Below, piece by piece: positions 1 through 7,113 of a stretch of DNA of 41,981 nucleotides. The notes beneath the pieces are model-generated. The model was not told the DNA's origin and did not search any database. It saw only the letters and a list, made by a program, of their open reading frames with translations. Within the stretch, counting starts at the first letter, position 1. Each line of letters opens with the position of its first letter. The stretch lies in the NCBI GenBank assembly GCA_003557765.1, contig PWNO01000283.1, forward strand, positions 1 to 41,981, read 5' to 3'. The stretch is from Bacteroidales bacterium (lineage in GTDB: Bacteria > Bacteroidota > Bacteroidia > Bacteroidales > UBA7960). The translations under genes and the position numbers were made by a program.

Positions 1-1
1 A

Positions 2-1213
2 TACGGACACAAATATCCGCACATGGGCGGACCGGGGCCGGCCATTGACTTCCTGAAAAAGGCTGTGCGCTGGTGGGATCAATGGCTTAAGCATATCGAT
101 AATGGCGTGAAGGATGAACCCATGCTCAGGGTCTGGGTCCAGGATTCCGTGTCGCCATTGTCGTCAAAACGCCCGGGCCGGTGGGTGGATGAGGAGACCT
201 GGCCCACGCCTCGTGTCGCAGAAGATACCCTCAAGATGGATACCTTTTGCATTGGCCACCAGGATCAGGCGCCCAAGGAAGAAAAGTCCGTCAGGATACA
301 AAGTCCGCTAAGTGTTGGCCTCTTTGCTGGCAAATGGTGCTCTTACCAGGAGTCGACCGACCTGCCAAGCGACCAGCGCGAAGAGGACGGTGGTGCACTC
401 GTATTTAACAGCCCCGTACTAGAGGAAGATTACGAAATCATGGGCAGGCCAGTGGTCAAGCTCAGGGTGGCGTCAGACAAGAGGATGGCGATGGTGGCCG
501 TGCGTATGTCAGATGTAGCACCGGATGGCCGCGCTACACGGGTTACATACGGCTTGTTGAACCTGTGCCACCGTGAAAGCCACGAGCTGCCCAAGGAACT
601 GGTGCCCGGTGAACCCTATGACGTGGAAATACCAATGAATTATATCGCCCAGCGCTTTCCTGCCGGTCACATGATCAGGATTTCAATATCTACCTCTTAT
701 TGGCCGCTTGCCTGGCCTTCGCCGGAACCACCGGAACTGACCATATATCCGTCTGACAGCTCAGTCATCTTGCCGCAGCGGAATGTCCAGGGAAGGGATA
801 CTTCGGAAAAAGCCCTGGAAAAACCCGGCCCCCTGGATCAACTCGATACCACCTTGCTGGTTCCGGCACACAGAGAGTGGACCGTCAAACACAACCTGGC
901 CAACAACGAGGTGATTCTCAAAGTAATCAACAATGACCAACAATACCGGCTCAATCACATCAACATGGAATTGCGCCGGGATGTGAGGGAACGTTATTCC
1001 TATAGTAACAACCTGTATGATACCGTGCGAGGGGAGGTGAAGGGTGTGCGCGAATTCAGACGTGGTGACTGGAAGGTCAAAACCATTACCCGCACCGTAT
1101 TGACATCTACACGCACCGATTTCATCATCAGGGCTATTCTTGACGCCTATGAAGGAGATGTTCGGGTGTATAGCCGGTCGTTTGATGAAAGAATTCCGCG
1201 GGACATGGTGTGA
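2..1213 (+). CDS. CocE/NonD-family alpha/beta hydrolase, 3' part only
   Basis: The reading frame is open from the first bases of the window, so the gene begins upstream. The first visible residues, YGHKYPH, resemble the catalytic-histidine region of CocE/X-Pro dipeptidyl-peptidase-like serine hydrolases (family S15); His at codon 3 would be the triad histidine. The family hallmark follows at once: GPGPAIDFL, then a helix rich in Trp (AVRWWDQWLKHIDNG) and DEPMLRVWV. The remaining 300 or so residues form the C-terminal jelly-roll domain (for example RVTYGLLNL and RIRISISTSYWP-like strands). The nucleophile Ser and acid Asp lie outside the window. Family members cleave amides or esters such as X-Pro peptides, cocaine and beta-lactam esters; substrate here is unknown. 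The stop codon is 96 bp before the ATP-grasp gene start, suggesting one transcript. Confidence 0.85.
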   Translation, partial: YGHKYPHMGGPGPAIDFLKKAVRWWDQWLKHIDNGVKDEPMLRVWVQDSVSPLSSKRPGRWVDEETWPTPRVAEDTLKMDTFCIGHQDQAPKEEKSVRIQSPLSVGLFAGKWCSYQESTDLPSDQREEDGGALVFNSPVLEEDYEIMGRPVVKLRVASDKRMAMVAVRMSDVAPDGRATRVTYGLLNLCHRESHELPKELVPGEPYDVEIPMNYIAQRFPAGHMIRISISTSYWPLAWPSPEPPELTIYPSDSSVILPQRNVQGRDTSEKALEKPGPLDQLDTTLLVPAHREWTVKHNLANNEVILKVINNDQQYRLNHINMELRRDVRERYSYSNNLYDTVRGEVKGVREFRRGDWKVKTITRTVLTSTRTDFIIRAILDAYEGDVRVYSRSFDERIPRDMV

Positions 1214-1286
1214 AGTTAGCAGGACAGCACTTGAGCTGTCCACAGTTTGAAGTTTGCAGGGACAAGGCGTGACCTGTCCACGATTT
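1212..1286. repeat. Two tandem 37/38-bp imperfect repeats, each a hairpin
   Basis: Copy 1 is 1212-1248 and copy 2 is 1249-1286; about 29 of 37 aligned positions match with one 1-nt indel. Each copy can fold. In copy 1, GGACAGC (1222-1228) pairs with GCTGTCC (1235-1241). In copy 2, GGACA plus GG (1260-1267, one bulged A) pairs with CCTGTCC (1273-1279). One inner pair is exchanged between copies (C-G versus G-C), so pairing is kept despite sequence change. The array starts inside the hydrolase stop codon and ends 11 nt before the ribosome-binding site of the next gene. Confidence 0.7.
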
Positions 1287-1296
1287 GAAATGTGAG

Positions 1297-1304
1297 AAAG
1301 GAGG
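1297..1304 (+). promoter_or_regulatory. Strong Shine-Dalgarno for the ATP-grasp gene
   Basis: AAAGGAGG lies 5 nt before the ATG at 1310. It decides the start, because an in-frame GTG at 1292 would lie upstream of this site. Such a canonical site stands out in a window where most genes have none, as is usual in Bacteroidota. Confidence 0.75.
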
Positions 1305-1309
1305 CCGCG

Positions 1310-2593
1310 ATGGCTGAGAAAAAGCAAATTTTTGTGATTGGACTGGATGATTTTAACCTGTCGATGCTGCAGCATTTGCCGGAGGCAACCGAGTGCGATT
1401 TTCGTCCTGCAGTGAAATTCAATGAAATGCGTGGTGCGGAGCGTCTCTCCGTAAAGGACTTGATCCACAAAGCATATGAAAGGATTGATAAAGCCGGGAG
1501 GATTGACGGGATCATCACTTATTTTGACTTCCCAGGTTCACTCATGGTGCCCATCATTGCAGAAAAATATGGCTTGCCCGGAACTCCCGTGGAAAGCGTA
1601 CTCAAATGCGAACACAAATACTGGAGCCGCCTGGAACAAAAAAAGGCAATCCCGCTAGCAATCCCGGACTTTAAAACGTTTGACCCTTTTGCTGATGATG
1701 CTTGGGATCATATTGGTTTTACACCGCCTTTCTGGATCAAACCGATCAAGTCGTACCATTCCTATCTGGCCTATAAAATTACAGACAAGAAAACTTTTGA
1801 TGAGGCCATGGCCATGGTGCGCAAACACATCCAATATATTGCTGAGCCTTTTTGTGAGCTGCTTAAGGATTGTGGTGTGCCTGAAAGCATCTCATCCTTG
1901 GAGGATACCATGTTTGCCGAAACCCAGATCAGTGGGCACCAGGCTACTGTGGAAGGCTATGTGCATGATCACCAGGTGCTGGTCTATGGCATCGTGGACA
2001 CAATCAAAGCAAAGAAATATCCCACCCTGTCCAGTTACCTTTATCCTTCTTCCCATCCGAATGAGGTGCAGTACCGCATGGCTGACCTGGCACGCCGAGT
2101 GGTGGAGCAGATCGGTCTGAACAACACGGCATTCAACATTGAATTTTTCTACAACGAGGAGGAAAACAAAATCTATTTGCTGGAAATCAACCCCCGGATG
2201 TCGCAATCGCATGCTTATATGTTTGAAAAGGTACATGGTCTGTCTCATCACCATGTGATCCTCAACCTGGCACTTGGGAAGCGACCGAAGCCGCTGAAGT
2301 TTGAAGGAGACTACGAAATCGCAGCACATTTTATGCTGCGGGAATTTGAAAGCGGCACCGTAACACGCGTTCCCGGGGAAGATGAAATCGAAGGCCTCAC
2401 GAAAATCTATCCGGATCTCACAATCAAGGTGAATGTGAAAGAAGGCATGCATCTGGATGATTTGGAAGAACACCACATTGACAGCTACAGTTATGTGCTG
2501 GCAGACCTCTACCTCGCTGCTGATAATTATAAGAAGCTGATGCAGAAATATGATGATGTGGTGAGAAGACTTTCCTTTCAAACCGATCGATAG
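1310..2593 (+). CDS. Stand-alone ATP-grasp ligase-like protein
   Basis: The 427-residue protein has the three-part ATP-grasp layout. An N-terminal alpha/beta region (about 1-95) precedes the nucleotide-binding part, with the lysine motif FWIKPIKS at 141-148 and FAETQISGHQATVEGYV at about 202-218. The metal-binding end is NIEFF (Glu278) and LEINPRMSQSH (Glu292, Asn294). This arrangement resembles carbamoyl-phosphate synthase/biotin-carboxylase-like and amino-acid ligase ATP-grasp enzymes, which form an acyl-phosphate and join it to an amine or thiol. No biotin-carrier or CPS partner domain is present. The C-terminal 100 residues are acidic and unassigned. The start at 1310 follows the strong ribosome-binding site; hydrolase upstream and Na+/solute symporter downstream suggest action on an imported or hydrolysed small amide. 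Substrate is not predictable. Confidence 0.75.
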   Translation: MAEKKQIFVIGLDDFNLSMLQHLPEATECDFRPAVKFNEMRGAERLSVKDLIHKAYERIDKAGRIDGIITYFDFPGSLMVPIIAEKYGLPGTPVESVLKCEHKYWSRLEQKKAIPLAIPDFKTFDPFADDAWDHIGFTPPFWIKPIKSYHSYLAYKITDKKTFDEAMAMVRKHIQYIAEPFCELLKDCGVPESISSLEDTMFAETQISGHQATVEGYVHDHQVLVYGIVDTIKAKKYPTLSSYLYPSSHPNEVQYRMADLARRVVEQIGLNNTAFNIEFFYNEEENKIYLLEINPRMSQSHAYMFEKVHGLSHHHVILNLALGKRPKPLKFEGDYEIAAHFMLREFESGTVTRVPGEDEIEGLTKIYPDLTIKVNVKEGMHLDDLEEHHIDSYSYVLADLYLAADNYKKLMQKYDDVVRRLSFQTDR

Positions 2594-2909
2594 CGGATGG
2601 GGCAAACAGTGAATTGGTTAAGTGAGAAGGGGTGAGGTTTGAAGTAACTGGTGAAAGCACTTAGGCTTTACGTAGTGTAAGGTTACACGGGGCCATCATG
2701 AAAGTGTGCATCTGTAAACTTCTGATCAATTGATTAAACCTCGTATCTATTTGGAAAAAAGCTGAATACCGTGATCCAATAATTATTTGTACGATTCTTC
2801 ATTTTCGGGCTTGTATTATATTCTGCAAAAATGTAGGTTTGTATATTCGAAACGGACGAATGCAAAAGACTGTTCGTCTCTGCATATTTAACAAACCAGT
2901 GCATTGCTT
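2594..2909. other. Gene-free stretch upstream of the symporter
   Basis: There is no convincing coding frame in these 316 bases. They hold a perfect dyad GTGTAA-GG-TTACAC (2675-2688), a short palindrome ATCAATTGAT near 2730 and the symporter promoter (2811-2841). No T-tailed hairpin was seen after the ATP-grasp gene, so read-through into the symporter is possible. Confidence 0.6.
2811..2841 (+). promoter_or_regulatory. Bacteroidota-type promoter for the symporter gene
   Basis: TTG (2811-2813) is followed after 20 nt by TAGGTTTG (2834-2841). This fits the -33 TTG / -7 TAnnTTTG promoter of Bacteroidota primary sigma factor with good spacing. Transcription would start near 2848, leaving a leader of about 60 nt before the ATG at 2910. 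Confidence 0.65.
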
Positions 2910-4409
2910 ATGGAAGAAGTACAAACCCTGGCCATGGAAGTTGACCAGGTAGCCTTGTGGTCATTCATTGGTTACCTGGCATTCATTATCATCATTGGCA
3001 TTTATGCCGCCCGTTTTTCTTCGAAAGGGATTTCTCACTTCTTCATTGGGGGTCGTAAGATGGGTATGCTGGTCGTGGCGCTGTCAGCAGTGGTGAGCGG
3101 ACGCAGCGCCTGGCTGTTGCTGGGGGTCACCGGCATGGCCTTCTCGATGGGTTTTTCTGCCTTGTGGGCGGTGGTGGGCTATACCGTGGTGGAGTTTTTC
3201 CTCTTTTTCTTTTATGCCCCGCGCATCCGGCGCTTTAGCGAATCCAGGGACTGTATTACCGTCCCGGATTTTTTTGCCGAACGCTTCAATGATCGCAATG
3301 GTGCGCTGCGGACCGTGGTGGTGACCATCATCATCATCTTCATGATTGCCTATGTCTCTGCACAGTTTGTCGCAGGAGGCAAGGCATTTGAGTCAAGTTT
3401 TTACATTACGGAGACACAGGGTATACTCATTACTACGGTCATTGTACTGTTTTATACCATGGTGGGCGGATTCCTGGCCGTTAGCCTTACGGATACGATC
3501 CAGGGGATATTGATGATTGTCGCCCTCCTGGTGGTGCCACTGATTGCGATCATGCACCTGGGCGGTCCTGTTGAGTTTTACAACCTGGCGAGTCTTATTG
3601 GAGACGGGCAGTTTTTTAATCCTTTTGCCCTGAGCGTGGGTGCGTTTATCGGCTTTGTGGGCATTGGCCTGGGCTCCCCTGGTAATCCGCATATCATCGC
3701 GAGATACATGTCTATCAAAGATCCGACAAAACTCAAGCGTGTGGCGATGGTGGGGACTGGAGCCAATGTGCTGATGGGCCTGGGTGCGATCATCACCGGT
3801 ATGGTAGGGAGAATCTATTTCCCTGAAGCGGATATGCTGCCAGGATCCGACCAGGAGAACATCTACCCGGTGATGGCCAGCATGCACCTGCATCCCGTAC
3901 TTTTTGGTGTGGTGATCGCATCCATTTTTGCAGCGATCATGTCTACAGCCGATTCACAACTGCTGGTGGCTGCCTCGGCACTGGTGCGCGACATTTATGA
4001 AAAACTCATTCATAAAGACAAAACCATTTCCCAGAAAAGACTAGTACTTCTAAGCCGCTTGGTGGTAATTCTTTTGGTTGTAATTTCGCTCACCCTTGGC
4101 TTAATGGCCGAACAGCTTGTTTTCTGGCTCGTGCTGTTTGCCTGGGGCGGCCTGGGCGCAGCTTTTGGCCCTACATCCATATTGGCACTTTTCTGGAAAA
4201 ATACCACCAGGGCTGGCATGATCGCAGGTATGATCTCAGGTGCCCTTACCGTCATACTGTGGATCCAGGTCCAGGCACTGCAGGAGTTAATGTATGAACT
4301 GGTTCCGGGTGTCATCGTGGCCACACTGGTTACCGTGATAACCAGCAAGCTTACGAAAAAACCCGATAATGCCGGTGAATTGTACGAGGCAATGGTGAAT
4401 AAGGGCTAA
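2910..4409 (+). CDS. Sodium:solute symporter (SSS family, PutP-like)
   Basis: This 499-residue inner-membrane protein shows about 13 hydrophobic segments, the normal size and topology for the SLC5/SSS family that couples solute uptake to Na+ entry. The N terminus carries the family-typical FxxGGRKMG segment (HFFIGGRKMGMLVVALSAVVSG). The segment IMSTADSQLLVAASALVRDIY aligns with the PutP TM9 signature, whose Ser-Thr pair contributes to Na+ binding in PutP. Subfamily looks proline/PutP-like, but substrate cannot be assigned from this. A TTG codon at 2904 is in frame, but ATG at 2910 is the more likely start. It is separated from the ATP-grasp gene by 316 bp and has its own promoter, so it may be co-regulated rather than strictly co-transcribed. 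Confidence 0.88.
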   Translation: MEEVQTLAMEVDQVALWSFIGYLAFIIIIGIYAARFSSKGISHFFIGGRKMGMLVVALSAVVSGRSAWLLLGVTGMAFSMGFSALWAVVGYTVVEFFLFFFYAPRIRRFSESRDCITVPDFFAERFNDRNGALRTVVVTIIIIFMIAYVSAQFVAGGKAFESSFYITETQGILITTVIVLFYTMVGGFLAVSLTDTIQGILMIVALLVVPLIAIMHLGGPVEFYNLASLIGDGQFFNPFALSVGAFIGFVGIGLGSPGNPHIIARYMSIKDPTKLKRVAMVGTGANVLMGLGAIITGMVGRIYFPEADMLPGSDQENIYPVMASMHLHPVLFGVVIASIFAAIMSTADSQLLVAASALVRDIYEKLIHKDKTISQKRLVLLSRLVVILLVVISLTLGLMAEQLVFWLVLFAWGGLGAAFGPTSILALFWKNTTRAGMIAGMISGALTVILWIQVQALQELMYELVPGVIVATLVTVITSKLTKKPDNAGELYEAMVNKG

Positions 4410-4411
4410 AA

Positions 4412-4451
4412 GACGAAATGTCAACAAGTCGATAGGTCGAAAAGTCGGGGA
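4412..4451. repeat. Octamer-period GTCRAAAN array (5 units)
   Basis: GTC or GAC recurs at 4412, 4420, 4428, 4436 and 4444, exactly every 8 bases. Units are GACGAAAT, GTCAACAA, GTCGATAG, GTCGAAAA and GTCGGGGA. The array begins 2 nt after the symporter stop codon. A second array with the same period and consensus lies at 10557-10596, and shorter reverse-orientation versions at 37782-37800 and 40782-40799. Confidence 0.7.
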
Positions 4452-4542
4452 ATATGTTGGAAAAGGGGATGGTTTCATGGTCTTTGTGCTGCAGGGATGT
4501 TATCCTGGAAGGGGATAAGGACGAAAGGTTGTTTTTTTTCAT

Positions 4543-4550
4543 TACTTTTG
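4543..4550 (+). promoter_or_regulatory. Candidate -7 box upstream of the lipoprotein gene
   Basis: TACTTTTG matches the Bacteroidota -7 consensus TAnnTTTG, 41 nt before the lipoprotein ATG. No TTG at a good -33 distance was found, so this rests on the -7 box alone. Confidence 0.4.
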
Positions 4551-4591
4551 CCTGACAAAAAACTATGTTCCATTTAAATGATGTATGATCA

Positions 4592-5062
4592 ATGAAAAGA
4601 TTGCTTTTAATTCTGGCCGCAGGTGTGATCCTCGCTGCCTGTGGAGGACCTGCTACACAAGATCAGCAAGCAGAAGAACAAATTGCGGATCATCAGATCC
4701 GGACGCTGGTTGAAAATCCAATGGATTATGAAGGCCAAACCGTTCGCTTTGAAGGCATCCTGGACCATATGTGCAGGCACAGTGGTGACAAAATGCGTGT
4801 GGCACAAACCGATGATTCTGAATTTAGCATCCAGGTGATGCTTGGAGAATACATGAATCAATTTAACACAGAAATGGAAGGCCACGAGTTGACCATTATT
4901 GGTACCTTGCATACAGAGGTGATGAACATGGAAGAGCTGGAAGCACATGATGAAGATCATGGATGTGAAAGTACCGAAGCGGCTATTGCCATGATGGAAG
5001 AACACGGAATCGATCCCAGCATCAGGCCATATGTCCAATTGCAAGGCTTTGAAGTAAGATAG
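4592..5062 (+). CDS. Small OB-like lipoprotein with CxH motif
   Basis: This 156-residue protein has a clear lipoprotein signal: Lys-Arg, a hydrophobic core and the lipobox LAAC with Cys17 as the lipidated residue, so it should be exported and membrane-anchored. The mature part begins LVENPMDYEGQTVRFEG, which looks like the opening strands of an OB-fold. It carries DHMCRHSGDKM (His59, Cys61, His63) and an acidic stretch EAHDEDHGC (His119 to Cys125), both candidates for metal contact. I do not recognise a named family with known function. It is followed by a terminator and then by a PepSY-associated membrane protein, which hints at a shared extracytoplasmic role. Confidence 0.75.
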   Translation: MKRLLLILAAGVILAACGGPATQDQQAEEQIADHQIRTLVENPMDYEGQTVRFEGILDHMCRHSGDKMRVAQTDDSEFSIQVMLGEYMNQFNTEMEGHELTIIGTLHTEVMNMEELEAHDEDHGCESTEAAIAMMEEHGIDPSIRPYVQLQGFEVR

Positions 5063-5080
5063 ACGTTGATAATATGTTTT

Positions 5081-5116
5081 AAACTGCCGGCTGATGTTTA
5101 TCTGGCAGTTTTTTTT
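5081..5116 (+). terminator. Rho-independent terminator after the lipoprotein gene
   Basis: AAACTGCC (5081-5088) pairs perfectly with GGCAGTTT (5104-5111) around a 15-nt loop, and the right arm runs into a tract of eight T (5109-5116). It lies 18 nt after the lipoprotein stop and ends that transcript before the PepSY gene. Confidence 0.85.
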
Positions 5117-5185
5117 GTGGATTTACACTGCTGAGGAGACGAATCCCTGGCTGAATTAGGATATTGAGCTACAAAACGGGTAGTT

Positions 5186-5743
5186 ATGAAATTGCGTCGG
5201 TTAAACCGGACCATACACAGGGACTTGGGTTATTTCTTTTTCGGGATGTGTATCATTTACGGGCTTTCTGGTATTGCACTGAATCACCGTCACCAATGGA
5301 ATCCGAATTACATTGTCACGCAAAAAAGCTATAACCTCAAGCCACCCGGCGAAGCGATCACTGACAATAAAGAATTGGCTCTGCATTTCCTGGAGCAGAT
5401 CGACAGGGAAGATGAATTCCGGACCAGCCTGCCACGAGATGATAAGCTTCGCATTTTTATCCGGCACGGAACCATCACCGTAGATATGATCACCGGCGAA
5501 GGGGAGCTTGAAACCATCAGGCCAAGACCTGTATTCCGGCAGGTCAACTTTTTGCACTACAATACGCCAAGACGATTGTGGACCTGGTTTTCGGACCTGT
5601 ATGCTGCAGGCCTTATCATACTGGCTTTTACCGGGCTCTTTATTTTGAAGGGAAAAAACGGTATTAAAGGCAGAGGTGCCTGGCTGACTGGTGCGGGTAT
5701 TGCCATCCCACTGACCCTGTTATTCATTTACATGAACGGATAA
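5186..5743 (+). CDS. PepSY-associated transmembrane protein
   Basis: The 185-residue protein begins KLRRLNRTIHRDLGYFFFGMCIIYGLSGIALNH, characteristic of the PepSY_TM_like_2 group: one helix at about 13-34 with flanking histidines (His11, His33), an extracytoplasmic segment, then two C-terminal helices at about 138-155 and 165-184. The His in VNFLHYNTPRRLWTWFSDLYAAGL before the second helix is also typical. Related PepSY membrane proteins are associated with iron, haem or flavin redox at the cell envelope; the histidines could bind haem, but this is inference. It follows a terminator, and converges on threonine aldolase. A DUF2271-like gene, a frequent neighbour of PepSY proteins in Proteobacteria, lies about 4 kb away at 9746-10543. 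Confidence 0.75.
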   Translation: MKLRRLNRTIHRDLGYFFFGMCIIYGLSGIALNHRHQWNPNYIVTQKSYNLKPPGEAITDNKELALHFLEQIDREDEFRTSLPRDDKLRIFIRHGTITVDMITGEGELETIRPRPVFRQVNFLHYNTPRRLWTWFSDLYAAGLIILAFTGLFILKGKNGIKGRGAWLTGAGIAIPLTLLFIYMNG

Positions 5744-5759
5744 GCGCTGTTTGTCGCTG

Positions 5760-5919
5760 GCCTGCCTGTCGATGCATGTAGCACTCTCCAGGCAGGCAAA
5801 CACTTATCTATGATATTATGCGATGATAATTCCTGAAGCCGACCCCGACTTCATACAGGAACTAAGCCTGGCAGGCTCGTGAACCTTTCCCCAGCAATAG
5901 CCAGGCTGCCAGGTAGCTT
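5760..5919. terminator. Cluster of GCCTGGC/GCCTGCC inverted repeats between convergent genes
   Basis: Two hairpins fill the gap between the PepSY gene (+) and threonine aldolase (-). GCCTGCCTG (5760-5768) pairs with CAGGCAGGC (5789-5797). CCTGGCAG (5867-5874) pairs with CTGCCAGG (5906-5913), with outer AAG/CTT. The arms are variants of one GC-rich word. There are no long T tracts, so bidirectional termination is likely but not certain. Confidence 0.5.
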
Positions 5920-5924
5920 AAAGA

Positions 5925-6965
5925 TCATGGAGAATCCACGGCTTCCCGAATGGCGGATACGAATTGTTCAATGTCTTGTTCCGTGGTGTTAAATGCTGTC
6001 ATCCAGCGAACCTCATGTTTTGCAGCATCCCATATGTAAAAGAAGTATCGCCGTTGCAACTTCTCAATCGCTGCGGGTGGCAGAACAGCAAAAACAGCAT
6101 TGGTTTCTATTTTTTGGGTGACCCTGATTCCAGGAATGTTGCTTACCCTGTCGGCTAGCAGTTTGGCCATAGCATTGGCATGCCGGGCATTTTCAAGCCA
6201 AAGATTGCCACTGTGCAATGCCTGAAACTGTGCACTGACATATCTCATCTTAGACATGAGCTGCATGGATTGTTTGCGTGTATATTCGAAATCCCTGGCG
6301 AGCTCCCTGTTGAAGAACACCACTGCTTCTGCCGCCATCGCTCCATTTTTCGTAGCTCCGAATGACAACACATCCACGCCAGAAAACCTTGTCATTTCTA
6401 CAAGTGAGGTATCAAGACAGGCTGCTGCATTGGCAATCCTGGCCCCATCCATGTGGAGATAAAGGTCATGCTCGTGAGCGAAATGGGCGAGGGCTTTGAT
6501 TTCCTCCGGCTGGTATACAGCCCCCATCTCTGTGGCCTGGGTAATGGAAATTACCTTAGGTTGCGCGTGATGCGGAAACCCTACTGATTTTAAATAAGGT
6601 GCTACCTGGTCGGGATAAATCTTGCCATCGTCTGATGCGATGTGATGCAACTTACATCCGGTATGCTTTTCCGGTGCACCACACTCGTCTTTCTCCAGGT
6701 GGGCCTTATCACTGCAAACAATGGCATGATATGGCCTGGTGATGTGCGACAATGCCGCTACATTGGCTCCTGTACCGGTTAACATGAAGAATATCTTTAC
6801 ATCTTTTCCGAACAACTCTTTGAGCGATTGTTCGGCCTCGAGCGAATACACATCATCACCATAACCGATGACATCACCCTGGTTGGCTTCCATTATGGCA
6901 CCAAGCACTGCCTTGTGCACCGGCGCATTGTTATCACTGGCAAAACTCTTTAACGCTTTTGTCAT
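5925..6965 (-). CDS. ltaE: Low-specificity threonine aldolase
   Basis: This 346-residue PLP enzyme of fold type I cleaves threonine or allo-threonine to glycine and acetaldehyde in the cytoplasm. The opening SFASDNNAPVHKAVLGAI is a variant of the family SDTxTxP start. His89 (SDKAHLEKDECGAPE) should stack on the cofactor. HMDGAR (171-176) supplies the Asp and Arg that contact PLP. SFGATKNG contains the Schiff-base lysine, Lys206. Length is normal. It is followed by nothing on its strand and preceded, 149 bp upstream, by alanine racemase, another PLP enzyme, so the two may share a transcript. The gene symbol follows the E. coli enzyme; substrate preference (L or L-allo) is not determinable. Confidence 0.88.
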   Translation of the reverse strand: MTKALKSFASDNNAPVHKAVLGAIMEANQGDVIGYGDDVYSLEAEQSLKELFGKDVKIFFMLTGTGANVAALSHITRPYHAIVCSDKAHLEKDECGAPEKHTGCKLHHIASDDGKIYPDQVAPYLKSVGFPHHAQPKVISITQATEMGAVYQPEEIKALAHFAHEHDLYLHMDGARIANAAACLDTSLVEMTRFSGVDVLSFGATKNGAMAAEAVVFFNRELARDFEYTRKQSMQLMSKMRYVSAQFQALHSGNLWLENARHANAMAKLLADRVSNIPGIRVTQKIETNAVFAVLPPAAIEKLQRRYFFYIWDAAKHEVRWMTAFNTTEQDIEQFVSAIREAVDSP

Positions 6966-7113
6966 TTATCCATCTTTTATCTATTACGTAAACAGTTTAA
7001 AAAGGTCTGGCATTTATTTGCATGCAAATTAGAATAAGCCTTTCTATTGGACATGCGCATTCACCGCGATTGGGATAAGGTCAAGCGGTTGAACTGGCTC
7101 TCATATCCTTTAT

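Noticed and set aside
1292..1309. GTG start for the ATP-grasp gene
   Set aside because: The Shine-Dalgarno at 1297-1304 lies after it and fits the ATG at 1310.
761..1518. Minus-strand frames across the hydrolase/ATP-grasp junction
   Set aside because: They run antisense to both real genes and the hairpin repeat; no family resemblance.
4412..4451. CRISPR array
   Set aside because: Units of 8 bp with no spacers of CRISPR length and no cas genes nearby.
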